Shown here: piece by piece, positions 17,902-26,263 of the stretch
Position numbering within the stretch: the first letter of the stretch is position 1
Layout of the letters: each line of letters opens with the position of its first letter
Assembly: GCA_965205735.1 (NCBI GenBank)
Contig: OZ242179.1
Coordinates: 2,480,001 to 2,544,000, forward strand
Length of the DNA: 64,000 bases
From: VXNE01 sp965205735
Lineage (GTDB): Bacteria; Pseudomonadota; Gammaproteobacteria; Pseudomonadales; Azotimanducaceae
Direction: 5' to 3'
Translations under genes and position numbers: made by a program
Notes under the pieces: generated by a model
The model's database searches: none
Told to the model about the DNA's origin: nothing
Seen by the model: only the letters and a program-made list of their open reading frames with translations

Positions 17902-18527
17902 CTACGCCCCCGTGAGTTCTCGTATCCTTGCCACCACCGCGCCCCGCTCTTCTAGTGTCGCCCAATTGTGCGAGTAATGACTACACCCCACGACGGGGAT
18001 CCCGCGATACGTTGTCTCAGCGATCTCTCCCCCAGCCTTGGGCTCTCCCGTCAGCTCTTCGAATGGAGGCGATCCGTAGGTGAGAAGCACACCAGGCCGA
18101 TCAACTCATCCAACCATCTCCTCGACCTTTCCAGCCAACCCTTCCCGACGCAAGTTCTGCGCCACTTGTCGAACTCCTTCGCCTGAGCGAACACGAGATT
18201 GGTTGCTACTGTCTCCAGCCTGAACAACTCGGACATACCCGCGTCGTCGAAATCGGCAGTCATCTTCTGACCGAAGCTGTAGGGGCTAACTGCGTATTGA
18301 TTGTGGTCGGGCCATGTACCTTGGCGTTCACCATCGTCCCCAGCGCCTTGCACGGAGACGACCATGGGCTTTGGTCCAAAGATCGGAGGAGTGTAGAGTA
18401 TGTTCATACCGCGTTTTACGCCGCCCACCTCATCCGCATATGCATTGGCTTCGGCGTAGATTCGGCGTACTTCCTGCTTAATTTCCTCTTGGCCGCCGAC
18501 GATCAACGTCTGTATCCTCCTTGGCAT
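17902..18527 (-). pseudogene. Uracil-DNA glycosylase-superfamily-like protein, frameshifted
   Basis: Two overlapping minus-strand frames join into one protein. The first (18527 down to about 18080) holds a segment around LYTPPIFGPKP, a TVATNLVFAQAKEFDKW stretch and WLDELIGLV; the second continues VLLTYGSPPFEEL and ends near GCSHYSHNW, the latter like the second catalytic motif of uracil-DNA glycosylase-like proteins. The break is at about 18080-18090 after DELIGLV. It lies directly downstream of an aspartic protease gene (15 bp gap), so the two could be an operon. The family call is tentative. Confidence 0.5.
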
Positions 18528-18542
18528 GCTCAGCGCCCGATC

Positions 18543-18941
18543 TCAACACGAGTCCGGCAGCTGTTTGACAACGGCCGAGGGAATGTTCGGACTCTCCGGA
18601 TTCACCGTCACCTTCTCCAGCCTCGAATTCACGACCAAATCCATGTCCTCAAGCGGAATGGACCCCAATAAAACGCCGTCTCCAAGCACCAATGCGCCGG
18701 TGTAACAAGACCTGTTCGCAAACTTTACCCGTACGGGGCCGACATAGGGGACGAGCACATGCTTGCCGTCCGCCGTAGTGACCTCTCGCCTTTCCAGTTC
18801 CTTGAGATCCAGTTGAACAGCGACGTGCTCCGGCACGCACAATGTTATCGATCCAGTGTCCACCAGGGCACTGACAGTGAGGGGCGACAACGCGTCGTCT
18901 CGGGGATTCGACAGGTCGATGTCCGTATAGATCAAGCCCAT
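18543..18941 (-). CDS. Clan AA (retropepsin-like) aspartic protease
   Basis: 132 residues from the ATG at 18941 (MGLIYTDIDLSNP). The active-site motif ALVDTGS occurs at about residue 26, followed by the hydrophobic VPY...VRV strand pattern of small clan AA proteases that act as dimers. No signal peptide, so probably cytosolic. Substrate unknown. An upstream in-frame ATG at 18983 is possible but less like the family. Confidence 0.75.
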   Translation of the reverse strand: MGLIYTDIDLSNPRDDALSPLTVSALVDTGSITLCVPEHVAVQLDLKELERREVTTADGKHVLVPYVGPVRVKFANRSCYTGALVLGDGVLLGSIPLEDMDLVVNSRLEKVTVNPESPNIPSAVVKQLPDSC

Positions 18942-19123
18942 CGCGGGTTCCCCTTCGCGGTATTTCAGTTTGTTGATCCCCAACGCGCCAGGATAACCGC
19001 GAATTGCGAGCGCCGCCGTCGTCCTCCTCGCGACTACGTATGATTATCATCGACACGAGCCGCGTGAAACCAATGCACGGGGAAACACAGGATTTGGACC
19101 TCTTCAGACGCCTTTGGCGCGTT

Positions 19124-19199
19124 TGGTGGGCCATCTGGGACTCGAACCCAGGACCAACGGGCTAAAAGCCCGCTACTCTACCAACTGAGCTAACGACCC
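19124..19199 (-). tRNA. tRNA-Lys (anticodon TTT), copy 1
   Basis: 76 nt including CCA. Acceptor, D, anticodon and T arms all fold. The anticodon loop reads CTTTTAG; the usual A at position 38 is G, able to pair with C32 and tighten the loop. The acceptor stem has an extra G-U pair compared with the second copy at 31614-31689. May be a diverging duplicate. Confidence 0.9.
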
Positions 19200-19217
19200 C
19201 GGTCGCGAGCGACGTGC

Positions 19218-19246
19218 ATTGTATGCACGCGCTGGAGAGCGAACAA
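19218..19246 (-). promoter_or_regulatory. Probable sigma-70 promoter of tRNA-Lys copy 1
   Basis: On the minus strand TTGTTC and TACAAT are separated by 17 bases, with the tRNA starting about 18 bases downstream. The identical boxes and spacing precede the other tRNA-Lys at 31708-31736. Confidence 0.65.
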
Positions 19247-19276
19247 GACAACATGACAGTTCCACTCCGGCGCCGG

Positions 19277-20818
19277 TCATCGCCCCATCGCTGCTCGGGA
19301 GAGAAAGATCGGAAACTCGGCCCGCACTCGTGCGTCGATTTCGTCGCTGACGTGGCGCGGTACATGATGGGCGAGAATATCCCGTTTCTTGTGGATGGCC
19401 TGATGCAGCAGAACCGGCTTGCCTTGTTCCTCCCAGACGGTTGGGCTGGTGCGGTCGCTGAAGTCCGGATAAATGTACTCGCTTTGCATCACCTGCAAGG
19501 TGTTCCCGGAACCCAGGTAATGACCTACCCCGCTGCTGCAGATCTGTTCGATTTCAGCGAAGCTCAGCGTATCGGAGTCGACTTCGATCCCGCGGGCAAC
19601 GCGCCCGGCGGCACCAAGGATGTCGTTGTCCAGCAACAGGCTCTCCGGGCACGTGCTCAATAGACTGGCGTACATGCCGGCGGATTCATAGACGATGTTC
19701 GCCCCGGACAAGGCGGCGGACAGCACCGTTGCAGCACGTTCCGCGCCCGCTTGAAAGTCCGGAAACTTGGCGTCGCTCATGCCGCAAGCGGTGCCGAAGG
19801 GCAGGTCGAAATGGTTGCCGACCTGGGCGCAGGCGGCGGACAGCAGGCCCTGCTCCGGCGAGCCGCCGCTCATCGCCCCGGTACGCAGGTCCGAAACGAA
19901 CGGCCAAGCGCCAAGAATCGCCGGCGCGCCGGGCTTGATCGCGTTCACATAGACCAGCCCGCCGAGGCACTCGGCCCAAGCCTGAGAGACCGTCCCGGCC
20001 AGATAGGCAGGCGCGGTCGCACCGGCTTGGCCTGCCGACAACAGCAATACCGGCATGCCGCCCTGCACCGCTACCCGCAAGCATTCGAGGGCATCGGTGG
20101 CGAACTTCAACGGCGGCACCACAAAACAGTTGGACTGACTGACGAAGGGGCGCGCCCGCCACTCGGCCTCGCCGCCGGCGATCATGTGCAGCATCTGCAG
20201 ACTCTTCTCGAGGTGCTGATATACCGTCCAACTGGAACCGACGTGCTTGCAGGTGCCCATCACCGCGCAGTAGACGGTATTGATGTCCAGTGCATAGTTG
20301 TCGAGAATATCCCGAGGGACGCAGGTCCGCTGAAACATGTGAATGTGCTCGCAGGTGTCGACGATGCGCGCCATGTCGTAGAGATCCTGCGCCTCGGAAT
20401 CCCGATAAAGGCCGTTCTCCGAGTCGGCTACCATGACCGCGGCGCCGGCGGTGGAAAAGTGCACCCTGGCGCCGCTCAAGTCCAGGTCCCGCTGCGGATT
20501 CTGACCGTGCAGCACCAGATTCCGCCGGGCTTGCTGCAACGTCCGTTCGACCAGACTTCGCGGCATGCGCAAACGCCCGTCGTCGCCGAGCACGGCGCCA
20601 ACCGCAGTGCAGGTTTCGATGCAATGAGGTGTGGCGTCGGCGAAACCCACCCGGTCGAGAATATTGAAGGCGTTGTCCGCGATGGCCGCAACGCCGGCAG
20701 CGGACAAGGGCTGGAATTGTCCGCCGGTCTGCCCCGGTCGAACCGGCTTGAGCGCTTCGTCCAAGGGCGCGGCGCGCTCGGCCTTGCGCGCCCGTCTACC
20801 GCCTGATCGTCGAGGCAT
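19277..20818 (-). CDS. MttB-family corrinoid methyltransferase (non-pyrrolysine)
   Basis: 513 residues of the trimethylamine methyltransferase (MttB, COG5598) family. There is no in-frame TAG, so this is the pyrrolysine-free branch, whose best-known member MtgB demethylates glycine betaine to dimethylglycine by methylating a corrinoid protein. Start at ATG 20818 behind a clear AGGAGA; a longer frame exists but lacks a site. Last gene of a minus-strand operon containing the corrinoid protein, a methyl-THF methyltransferase and the corrinoid reactivase. Substrate is inferred from the neighbouring dimethylglycine/sarcosine-type oxidases; carnitine, proline betaine or choline-derived amines are alternatives. 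Confidence 0.85.
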   Translation of the reverse strand: MPRRSGGRRARKAERAAPLDEALKPVRPGQTGGQFQPLSAAGVAAIADNAFNILDRVGFADATPHCIETCTAVGAVLGDDGRLRMPRSLVERTLQQARRNLVLHGQNPQRDLDLSGARVHFSTAGAAVMVADSENGLYRDSEAQDLYDMARIVDTCEHIHMFQRTCVPRDILDNYALDINTVYCAVMGTCKHVGSSWTVYQHLEKSLQMLHMIAGGEAEWRARPFVSQSNCFVVPPLKFATDALECLRVAVQGGMPVLLLSAGQAGATAPAYLAGTVSQAWAECLGGLVYVNAIKPGAPAILGAWPFVSDLRTGAMSGGSPEQGLLSAACAQVGNHFDLPFGTACGMSDAKFPDFQAGAERAATVLSAALSGANIVYESAGMYASLLSTCPESLLLDNDILGAAGRVARGIEVDSDTLSFAEIEQICSSGVGHYLGSGNTLQVMQSEYIYPDFSDRTSPTVWEEQGKPVLLHQAIHKKRDILAHHVPRHVSDEIDARVRAEFPIFLSRAAMGR

Positions 20819-20972
20819 GGCAGCTCTCCTTAGAGAAATTCTGAACCGGAGGTCCACCCTCCATGGATCCCTGTCTCCCAACCGTAGATGCAAGAGGCGA
20901 TTGCGACAACACCTTTAACTCGAATATCTCACTAGCGCTTGCCGCGCGGACGTTGAACTCTGGCTCGGCAGC

Positions 20973-23036
20973 TTAACTTGAATTCGATTTCCGCGGGGGC
21001 AATGTCTTCCTTCTCGAGCGCCGGCCCTGCGCTCGGGCCGGCCGGTCCGGGCCGGACGCGGCGGGGCGCCTGGCCCGATCGGGGAAGATGTCGTCCAGGC
21101 GGGCGAATGCGTCCGCCCCATGCGGTATCGCCATGGCATCGACAAAGTACGCCTGGAATTTCGGCTCGATGGCCGTCTCCACTTTCTCCACGCTCTTGAC
21201 CACCGACTCGATCTCGCGCCGGGAGGCCTGGTTCAACAGGGCGATTCTGGCTCCGTGGCCGGCCGCGTTGCCAGCTGCTGAAACTGCATCAAGCGGGCAG
21301 CCCGGAATCATACCGAGGGCCATGGCGTAGCGCACATCGATGTGGCTGCCGAAGGCGCCGGCCAGGCGTATTCGATCCACCGAGGTCACTTCAAGTCGGT
21401 CCATCAGCAGCCTGATGCCGGCATACAGGGCCGCCTTGGCGAGTTGAATCTGACGCACATCGGTCTGTGTGACCGTGACCTGTTTGTCGTCCTGTTCGCC
21501 GTGGATGGCGAAGGAGTAGGTGCGGCCATTTCGAACCAGGCGAGGCGTGCGGCTCGCCTGGCCACCGTCGATCACCCCGTCGCTGGTGAGGATGCCCGCC
21601 AACCACATCTCCACCACCGCCTCGATGATCCCGGAACCGCAAATGCCGGTGACGCCCTGCCCCGGCAGTGCATCGCCGAATCCCGGCTGGTCGGACCAGA
21701 TATCCGAGCCGATCACGCGAATCCGGGTCTCCAGGGTGACCGGGTCGATCCGTACCCGTTCTATGGCGCCGGGCGCGGCGCGCTGGCCGGCGCTGACCTG
21801 GGCGCCTTCAAAGGCCGGTCCGGTTGGACTGGAGCAGGCCAGCAACCGCTGGTCGTTGCCGAGCACCATTTCCGCATTGGTACCGATGTCCACCAGCAGA
21901 CTGACGGCCCGGCTCCGGTGGGGTTGCTCGCAAAGCACCACCCCAGCGGTATCGGCACCGACATGACCGGCGATACAGGGCAGCACATAGGCTACGGCGC
22001 CTGGATTGACTTCAAGGCCAAGGTCTCGGGCCGCCAGTTGGACAGACTCCTCCACCGCCAGCGCGAAGGGCGCCCCGCCCAGCTCCACCGGACTGATGCC
22101 GAGCAGCAGATGATGCATGATCGGGTTGCACACGAACGTCAGGCTAAGGATGTCCTGCGGGTCGACGCCGCCGTCCGCTACGGTTCCGGCCACGAGCTCG
22201 TTGACGGCTCTGCGCACCTCCCGGGTCAGTTCATCGCTGCCCTTAGGGTGCATCATGACGTAGGAGACCCGGCTCATCAGGTCCTCGCCAAAGCGGATCT
22301 GAGGATTCATCATGCCGTTCGAACAGAGCACGTCACCACTGCTGAGGTCGCATAGATGGGCGGCAATAGTGGTTGAGCCGACATCTATCGCCAGACCGTA
22401 AATGAATTGCTTGAGGCCTGACCAGATGGCGAGAATTTCCGCATCCTGATGGACGGCGACGGTGACCGACCACCCGTCGGCCCGCAATAGGCCCTGCAGG
22501 TCGGGCAGCAACGCCGCCGGAAACGCTGGGCGCAGACCCCATTGCGTCTGCAATGCATCGAGCAGGCGCGTCAGGTCGCTGCCCGAGCCCTTGAGATCCG
22601 CAGGCGCCACTTCCACCAGGTAGAGACGAACCACCGGATCCAGGCGAATAGGCCGCGAGTCGGCGGCCTTGCGCACGACCTGGCGGTGAACCTGGCTTTC
22701 CGGCGGCACGTCGATCAGCAGATCACCTTGAATGACGGCTTGGCAACTCAGGCGGTGGCCCGGCGCCAGCAGCCGGCTGCGCTCCCCATAGCGGGTCTCG
22801 ACGGCGCCGGCGGGCGACAGGTGCTCCGGCTTGGAAACGATGCCTTGCTTGGGAAAGTCGCCCTCGCTGCAAACGACGCGGCAACGCCCGCAGAGCCCGT
22901 TGCCACCGCAGATGGAGGCGATGTCCACGCCGAGTTCCCACGCCGCTTGCAGCACCGGCGTGCCGAACGGAAACTGGCCACGCCGGCCGGACGGGGTGAA
23001 AACCACCCAGGCCTGGCGTTTGGTTTCCACTTCCAT
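20973..23036 (-). CDS. ASKHA-domain corrinoid reductive activation protein with N-terminal [2Fe-2S] ferredoxin domain
   Basis: 687 residues. The N-terminal ferredoxin domain (about 1-95) has the cluster cysteines in ICGGNGLCGRCR and a last one in LSCQA. A linker domain is followed by an ASKHA ATPase fold with phosphate loop AIDVGSTTIAAHL and adenosine motif LLVDIGTNAEM. Proteins of this type use ATP to return inactive Co(II) corrinoid to Co(I), as RamA does in methanogens. The C-terminal 40 residues are Arg/Pro-rich and unrelated. Start at ATG 23036; a longer reading would overlap the upstream gene. Confidence 0.87.
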   Translation of the reverse strand: MEVETKRQAWVVFTPSGRRGQFPFGTPVLQAAWELGVDIASICGGNGLCGRCRVVCSEGDFPKQGIVSKPEHLSPAGAVETRYGERSRLLAPGHRLSCQAVIQGDLLIDVPPESQVHRQVVRKAADSRPIRLDPVVRLYLVEVAPADLKGSGSDLTRLLDALQTQWGLRPAFPAALLPDLQGLLRADGWSVTVAVHQDAEILAIWSGLKQFIYGLAIDVGSTTIAAHLCDLSSGDVLCSNGMMNPQIRFGEDLMSRVSYVMMHPKGSDELTREVRRAVNELVAGTVADGGVDPQDILSLTFVCNPIMHHLLLGISPVELGGAPFALAVEESVQLAARDLGLEVNPGAVAYVLPCIAGHVGADTAGVVLCEQPHRSRAVSLLVDIGTNAEMVLGNDQRLLACSSPTGPAFEGAQVSAGQRAAPGAIERVRIDPVTLETRIRVIGSDIWSDQPGFGDALPGQGVTGICGSGIIEAVVEMWLAGILTSDGVIDGGQASRTPRLVRNGRTYSFAIHGEQDDKQVTVTQTDVRQIQLAKAALYAGIRLLMDRLEVTSVDRIRLAGAFGSHIDVRYAMALGMIPGCPLDAVSAAGNAAGHGARIALLNQASRREIESVVKSVEKVETAIEPKFQAYFVDAMAIPHGADAFARLDDIFPDRARRPAASGPDRPARAQGRRSRRKTLPPRKSNSS

Positions 23037-23056
23037 GCCCTCTGCAAGCCCTGGGA

Positions 23057-23962
23057 TTAGCCGCGCCGGCGCCGCCGGGGGCGGTCCCGCCGGTTCCCTC
23101 GCGCCCCGGCGGGCGCGTTGGGTTCGCGGTACTTGCCGATCCAGCGCACGCAATCGGGATCCTTGCCCATCATGACGTCGGCGCCAAGAACCGCCTGCAT
23201 GACCTCGTCATGCAGCGGGTTGGTGATCGCGGACGTCATGCCGGCGCCGATCGCCATGGTGAGAAAGGCGCTGTTGATACCGTTTCGATTGGGCAGCCCG
23301 AAACTCACGTTGGACGCGCCGCAGGTGGTATTGACCTTCAATTCCCTGCGCAAGCGGCCGACCAGGTGCATGACCTGCCGGCCAGCGGAGTTGATCGCGC
23401 CGATTGGCATCACCAACGGATCGACCAACACGTCGCTGTGGGAAATGCCGTGGTCCTGCGCCCGTTCGACAATCTTCCGGGCCACCTCGAAGCGCACGTC
23501 CGGATCCTCGGAGATGCCGGTTTCGTCGTTGGAAATAGCCACCACCGCGGCGCCATGCCGAGCTACCAGCGGCAGCACCGATTCCAGCCTGTCCTCTTCG
23601 CCGGTGACCGAGTTGACCAGCGCCTTGCCACGATAGGCCGCCAAGCCAGATTCCAGCGCGGCGACGATGGAGGAATCGATGGACAGGGGCACGTCGGTTG
23701 CCGACTGCACCAGTTTGATGGCCTCGGCCAGAATGGCGGGTTCGTCCGCCAGCGGGATGCCGGCGTTGACGTCCAGCATGTGGGCGCCGGCCGCAATCTG
23801 CGCGACCGCGTCGGCGACCACGCGGTGGTAGTCTCCCGCCTTCATTTCCGCCGCCAAAAGCTTGCGCCCAGTGGGGTTGATGCGCTCGCCTATGACCACA
23901 AAGGGCCGTTCGAAACCGATCACCACCTCCCGGCTCGCGGAAGCGATAACCGTGTCCGTCAT
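23057..23962 (-). CDS. Methyltetrahydrofolate:corrinoid methyltransferase-like (pterin-binding/DHPS fold)
   Basis: 301 residues from MTDTVIASASREVVIGFERP. TIM-barrel pterin-binding domain with VIGERINPTGRKLLAAEM (about 22-39), LDVNAGIP and the NTTCGASNVSFGLPNRNGIN segment characteristic of MtgA/AcsE-type enzymes. It should move a methyl group between the corrinoid protein and THF, here presumably from methyl-Co(III) to THF during catabolism. Arg-rich tail after residue 285. A GTG start at 23989 is possible. Follows the PF13769 gene by 48 bp. Confidence 0.87.
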   Translation of the reverse strand: MTDTVIASASREVVIGFERPFVVIGERINPTGRKLLAAEMKAGDYHRVVADAVAQIAAGAHMLDVNAGIPLADEPAILAEAIKLVQSATDVPLSIDSSIVAALESGLAAYRGKALVNSVTGEEDRLESVLPLVARHGAAVVAISNDETGISEDPDVRFEVARKIVERAQDHGISHSDVLVDPLVMPIGAINSAGRQVMHLVGRLRRELKVNTTCGASNVSFGLPNRNGINSAFLTMAIGAGMTSAITNPLHDEVMQAVLGADVMMGKDPDCVRWIGKYREPNAPAGARGNRRDRPRRRRRG

Positions 23963-24010
23963 GCCTTGGCCGCTCTGCGTACCGACCACTGTCGGATCCG
24001 GTACATCCCT

Positions 24011-24322
24011 TCAACCCTCCTGCAAACCGTGCTTGCGGATGAGCGCCAACAGCCGTGCGTCGGAATAGCCCGTGTCGATCTGGTCCGCCAGCCGGTCGGC
24101 AATCGCCTGCAGATCCAGCGCCATATCGTCCGCCTCCAGCCTGATCGGGTCGCGCGCCCATTCGTTGATGTAAGCATCCGCGCTACGCTTCTTTGCCCGC
24201 ATGGCGGCGCGGTCAATGGCGTTCTGAAAGCGCGCGCTCAACACCACCTTGGCGCGCCTTCTGCCCTGCCTGACGATAATCTGCGACGGAATATCGCGCC
24301 ATCTCATCAGGATAGCGTCCAC
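24011..24322 (-). CDS. Small PF13769-type protein (named 'virulence factor' in databases)
   Basis: 103 residues from a GTG at 24322 preceded by GAGGGG at 6 bases, which decides the start over the ATG at 24307. It contains the family core WRDIPSQIIVRQGRRRAKV and an acidic C-terminal helix. From general knowledge, this family recurs beside mttB, DUF1638 and corrinoid genes, so the name is probably misleading and a role in corrinoid methyl transfer is more likely. No catalytic residues are evident. Confidence 0.75.
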   Translation of the reverse strand: MDAILMRWRDIPSQIIVRQGRRRAKVVLSARFQNAIDRAAMRAKKRSADAYINEWARDPIRLEADDMALDLQAIADRLADQIDTGYSDARLLALIRKHGLQEG

Positions 24323-24325
24323 CTG

Positions 24326-24991
24326 TCACCCCTCGGCTATGCGGGCGACGCGGGCTTCCAATGCGCCGTAGCCGGTATGAACGTGGGCAAATTCAAGGCC
24401 CAGCCTGGCCGCGGCCGCTCTGGCCCCGGCGAGCAAGTCCGGGTCTCGGGTCTGCGACAGATAGACGAGGCGCCGGTAGTTGCCGAAGAAGGCGTCAAAC
24501 AGGTCCGGATGGCCGTCGAGCTGCAGAGTTTCCACGACGAGCCGATCGAAGAAACGCACCAGGAAGTCGGTGAGGTAGAACGTGCCCGGCTCGTCATCGG
24601 CCAAGCGTTCGAAGAGCTCGGCGCCGGCGAAAAACTCATAGCAATGGAGCCCCGGCAGACGCTCCACGTCCGGATAGTCCTCCAGCACCCGGTCGATCCC
24701 GCCATAGCTGCCGCAATCCGCATAGCCGATGAAGATGCGGCGGTACTGCCCGCGCGCGCGCGCGATCTCGGCGCGCAGCCGGGGCGCGATCTGCGCCGGA
24801 CGAAGGTGCAGTTCCGCGTCCAGACAACGGATGCGCAGGTGATCCCAGCCGTTGGCGCACCGAATCGCGTGCAGCTCTCTGCCGAGAGCGCCGCAAGCGA
24901 TCACCAGCACGGGGTCCCGTTTCATCCGCGGTTGCGCCCCGGTCGCGTCGCCTCGGCGGGCCAGCGTCCCGTCCCCTCGGTTCCTCATCAT
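24326..24991 (-). CDS. DUF1638 family protein
   Basis: 221 residues by the ATGATG start that overlaps the corrinoid gene's TGA; a start at MKRDPVLVIACG (24925) would fit the family length better. Core features are the VIACGALGRE N-terminus and IFIGYADCGSYGGIDRVLE with two conserved cysteines overall, a pattern that suggests metal or cofactor binding. The family is uncharacterised and co-occurs with MttB-type methyltransferases; the context implies a part in corrinoid handling. Confidence 0.8.
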   Translation of the reverse strand: MMRNRGDGTLARRGDATGAQPRMKRDPVLVIACGALGRELHAIRCANGWDHLRIRCLDAELHLRPAQIAPRLRAEIARARGQYRRIFIGYADCGSYGGIDRVLEDYPDVERLPGLHCYEFFAGAELFERLADDEPGTFYLTDFLVRFFDRLVVETLQLDGHPDLFDAFFGNYRRLVYLSQTRDPDLLAGARAAAARLGLEFAHVHTGYGALEARVARIAEG

Positions 24992-25704
24992 CTGTAGTTG
25001 TGCCTATTCCGCATCAGGTCGTTGGCGGTTTCCACCGCAGTGGCGGCATCCCGGCAATAGGCGTCCGCACCCACCGCCTTGCCGAATTCCTCGTTCAGCG
25101 GCGCACCGCCGACCAGCACGATGTAGTCGTCGCGGATGGATTGGGCCACCAGTTCGTCAATGACCACTTTCATGTACGGCATGGTGGTGGTCAGCAGGGC
25201 CGACATGCCGAGAATGTCCGGCTCGTGCGCTTGCAGCGCCTCCAGAAACTCTTCAACGCTGTTGTTGACGCCGATATCGACGACCTCGAAACCCGCGCCC
25301 TCCATCATCATTCCGACCAGGTTCTTGCCGATGTCGTGAATGTCGCCCTTGACCGTACCGATCACCATCTTGCCCACCGGCTTGGCGCCCGTCTCCGCCA
25401 GCAACGGCCGCAGTATGGCCATGCCGCCCTTCATAGCGTTGGCGGCCAGCAGCACCTCGGGCACGAACAGGATGCCGTCGCGAAAGTCGACGCCGACGAT
25501 CTGCATGCCGCCCACCAGGGCGTCGCTCAGCACCTTGTCCGCTGGCCAGCCCCGCTGCAGCAGAATCTCCGTGCCTTCGACGATTTCATCCCTCAGGCCG
25601 TCGTACAGATCATCGTGCATCTGCTCGACCAGTTCTTCGTCGTCGAGTTCGGAGAGGACGAGATCGTCTTCCTGCTCTCCGGCCGCGTCTTTGCCGTCGT
25701 TCAT
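24988..25704 (-). CDS. Corrinoid (B12-binding) methyl carrier protein
   Basis: 238 residues from ATG 25704, behind GGAGG at 6 bases. A helical cap domain (about 15-105, ELVEQMHDDLYDGLRDEIVEG) precedes the cobalamin-binding Rossmann domain with the cobalt-ligand motif DIHDIGKN (about residue 125) and GMSALLTTTMPYM. It carries the methyl group from the MttB-type enzyme to the pterin methyltransferase. First gene of the operon; the next gene overlaps its stop. Confidence 0.93.
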   Translation of the reverse strand: MNDGKDAAGEQEDDLVLSELDDEELVEQMHDDLYDGLRDEIVEGTEILLQRGWPADKVLSDALVGGMQIVGVDFRDGILFVPEVLLAANAMKGGMAILRPLLAETGAKPVGKMVIGTVKGDIHDIGKNLVGMMMEGAGFEVVDIGVNNSVEEFLEALQAHEPDILGMSALLTTTMPYMKVVIDELVAQSIRDDYIVLVGGAPLNEEFGKAVGADAYCRDAATAVETANDLMRNRHNYR

Positions 25705-26263
25705 CCACTGCCTCCAACCACCAGATTTCCTGATGCGAAGAGCTTGGTAGTTCCTGGCCGGAACCCCGGTTGGGCCGCGAGCATTAGGGCAGGTAGACGC
25801 TTGTGGCGAGCGGTTTCGCGACACGTCCAACCGCCCCGGCGCGCTTTCGACCGGCTGCCCCGTCTCACGGCCAATCTAGCGGCCTCGTGGCGGCATACTA
25901 GCAGTCGCAAATCCGAATCCGCAATGAAAAAACGTGCGGTAGCAAACGGGACTGTCCGCCTTTGCCAGCACACGATCTTTCCGGTCTTGTCGCCGCCTGG
26001 TACCGGGCACAGCACCAGCCAGCGGAGCTCGCGTGAAGGAGCCGGTCAGTGGACTCGGTAAGAGGCGCGCGGTCGGTCGGAGCGGTGGTTCGGCACGGTG
26101 AGGAGCGGCTGCCTCAAGAGCTGGCGCTGGATGGGATCACGCGGATGGACGAGACGAACGCTTGCCATTTTTATTCTCCCGCCCAACCGCCGCGTAATCC
26201 ATTGCAAGTCAACCCCAAATGCCATGAGAATCGGGCGGTGGCCATCCGCGGCCGGAGCATGCT
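25705..26263. other. Divergent intergenic region between the corrinoid operon and the FAD-GcvT genes
   Basis: About 560 bp with no gene I can support, so it is the natural place for the control region of both directions. I see no cobalamin riboswitch core and no convincing sigma-70 pair. The only clear signal is GGAG six bases before the ATG at 26264. Confidence 0.5.

Noticed and set aside
23210..24997. Long plus-strand open frame (595 codons)
   Set aside because: Antisense to the corrinoid operon genes, which have clear motifs and ribosome sites.
25705..26263. Cobalamin riboswitch ahead of the corrinoid operon
   Set aside because: No B12-box or conserved core could be found by eye on either strand.
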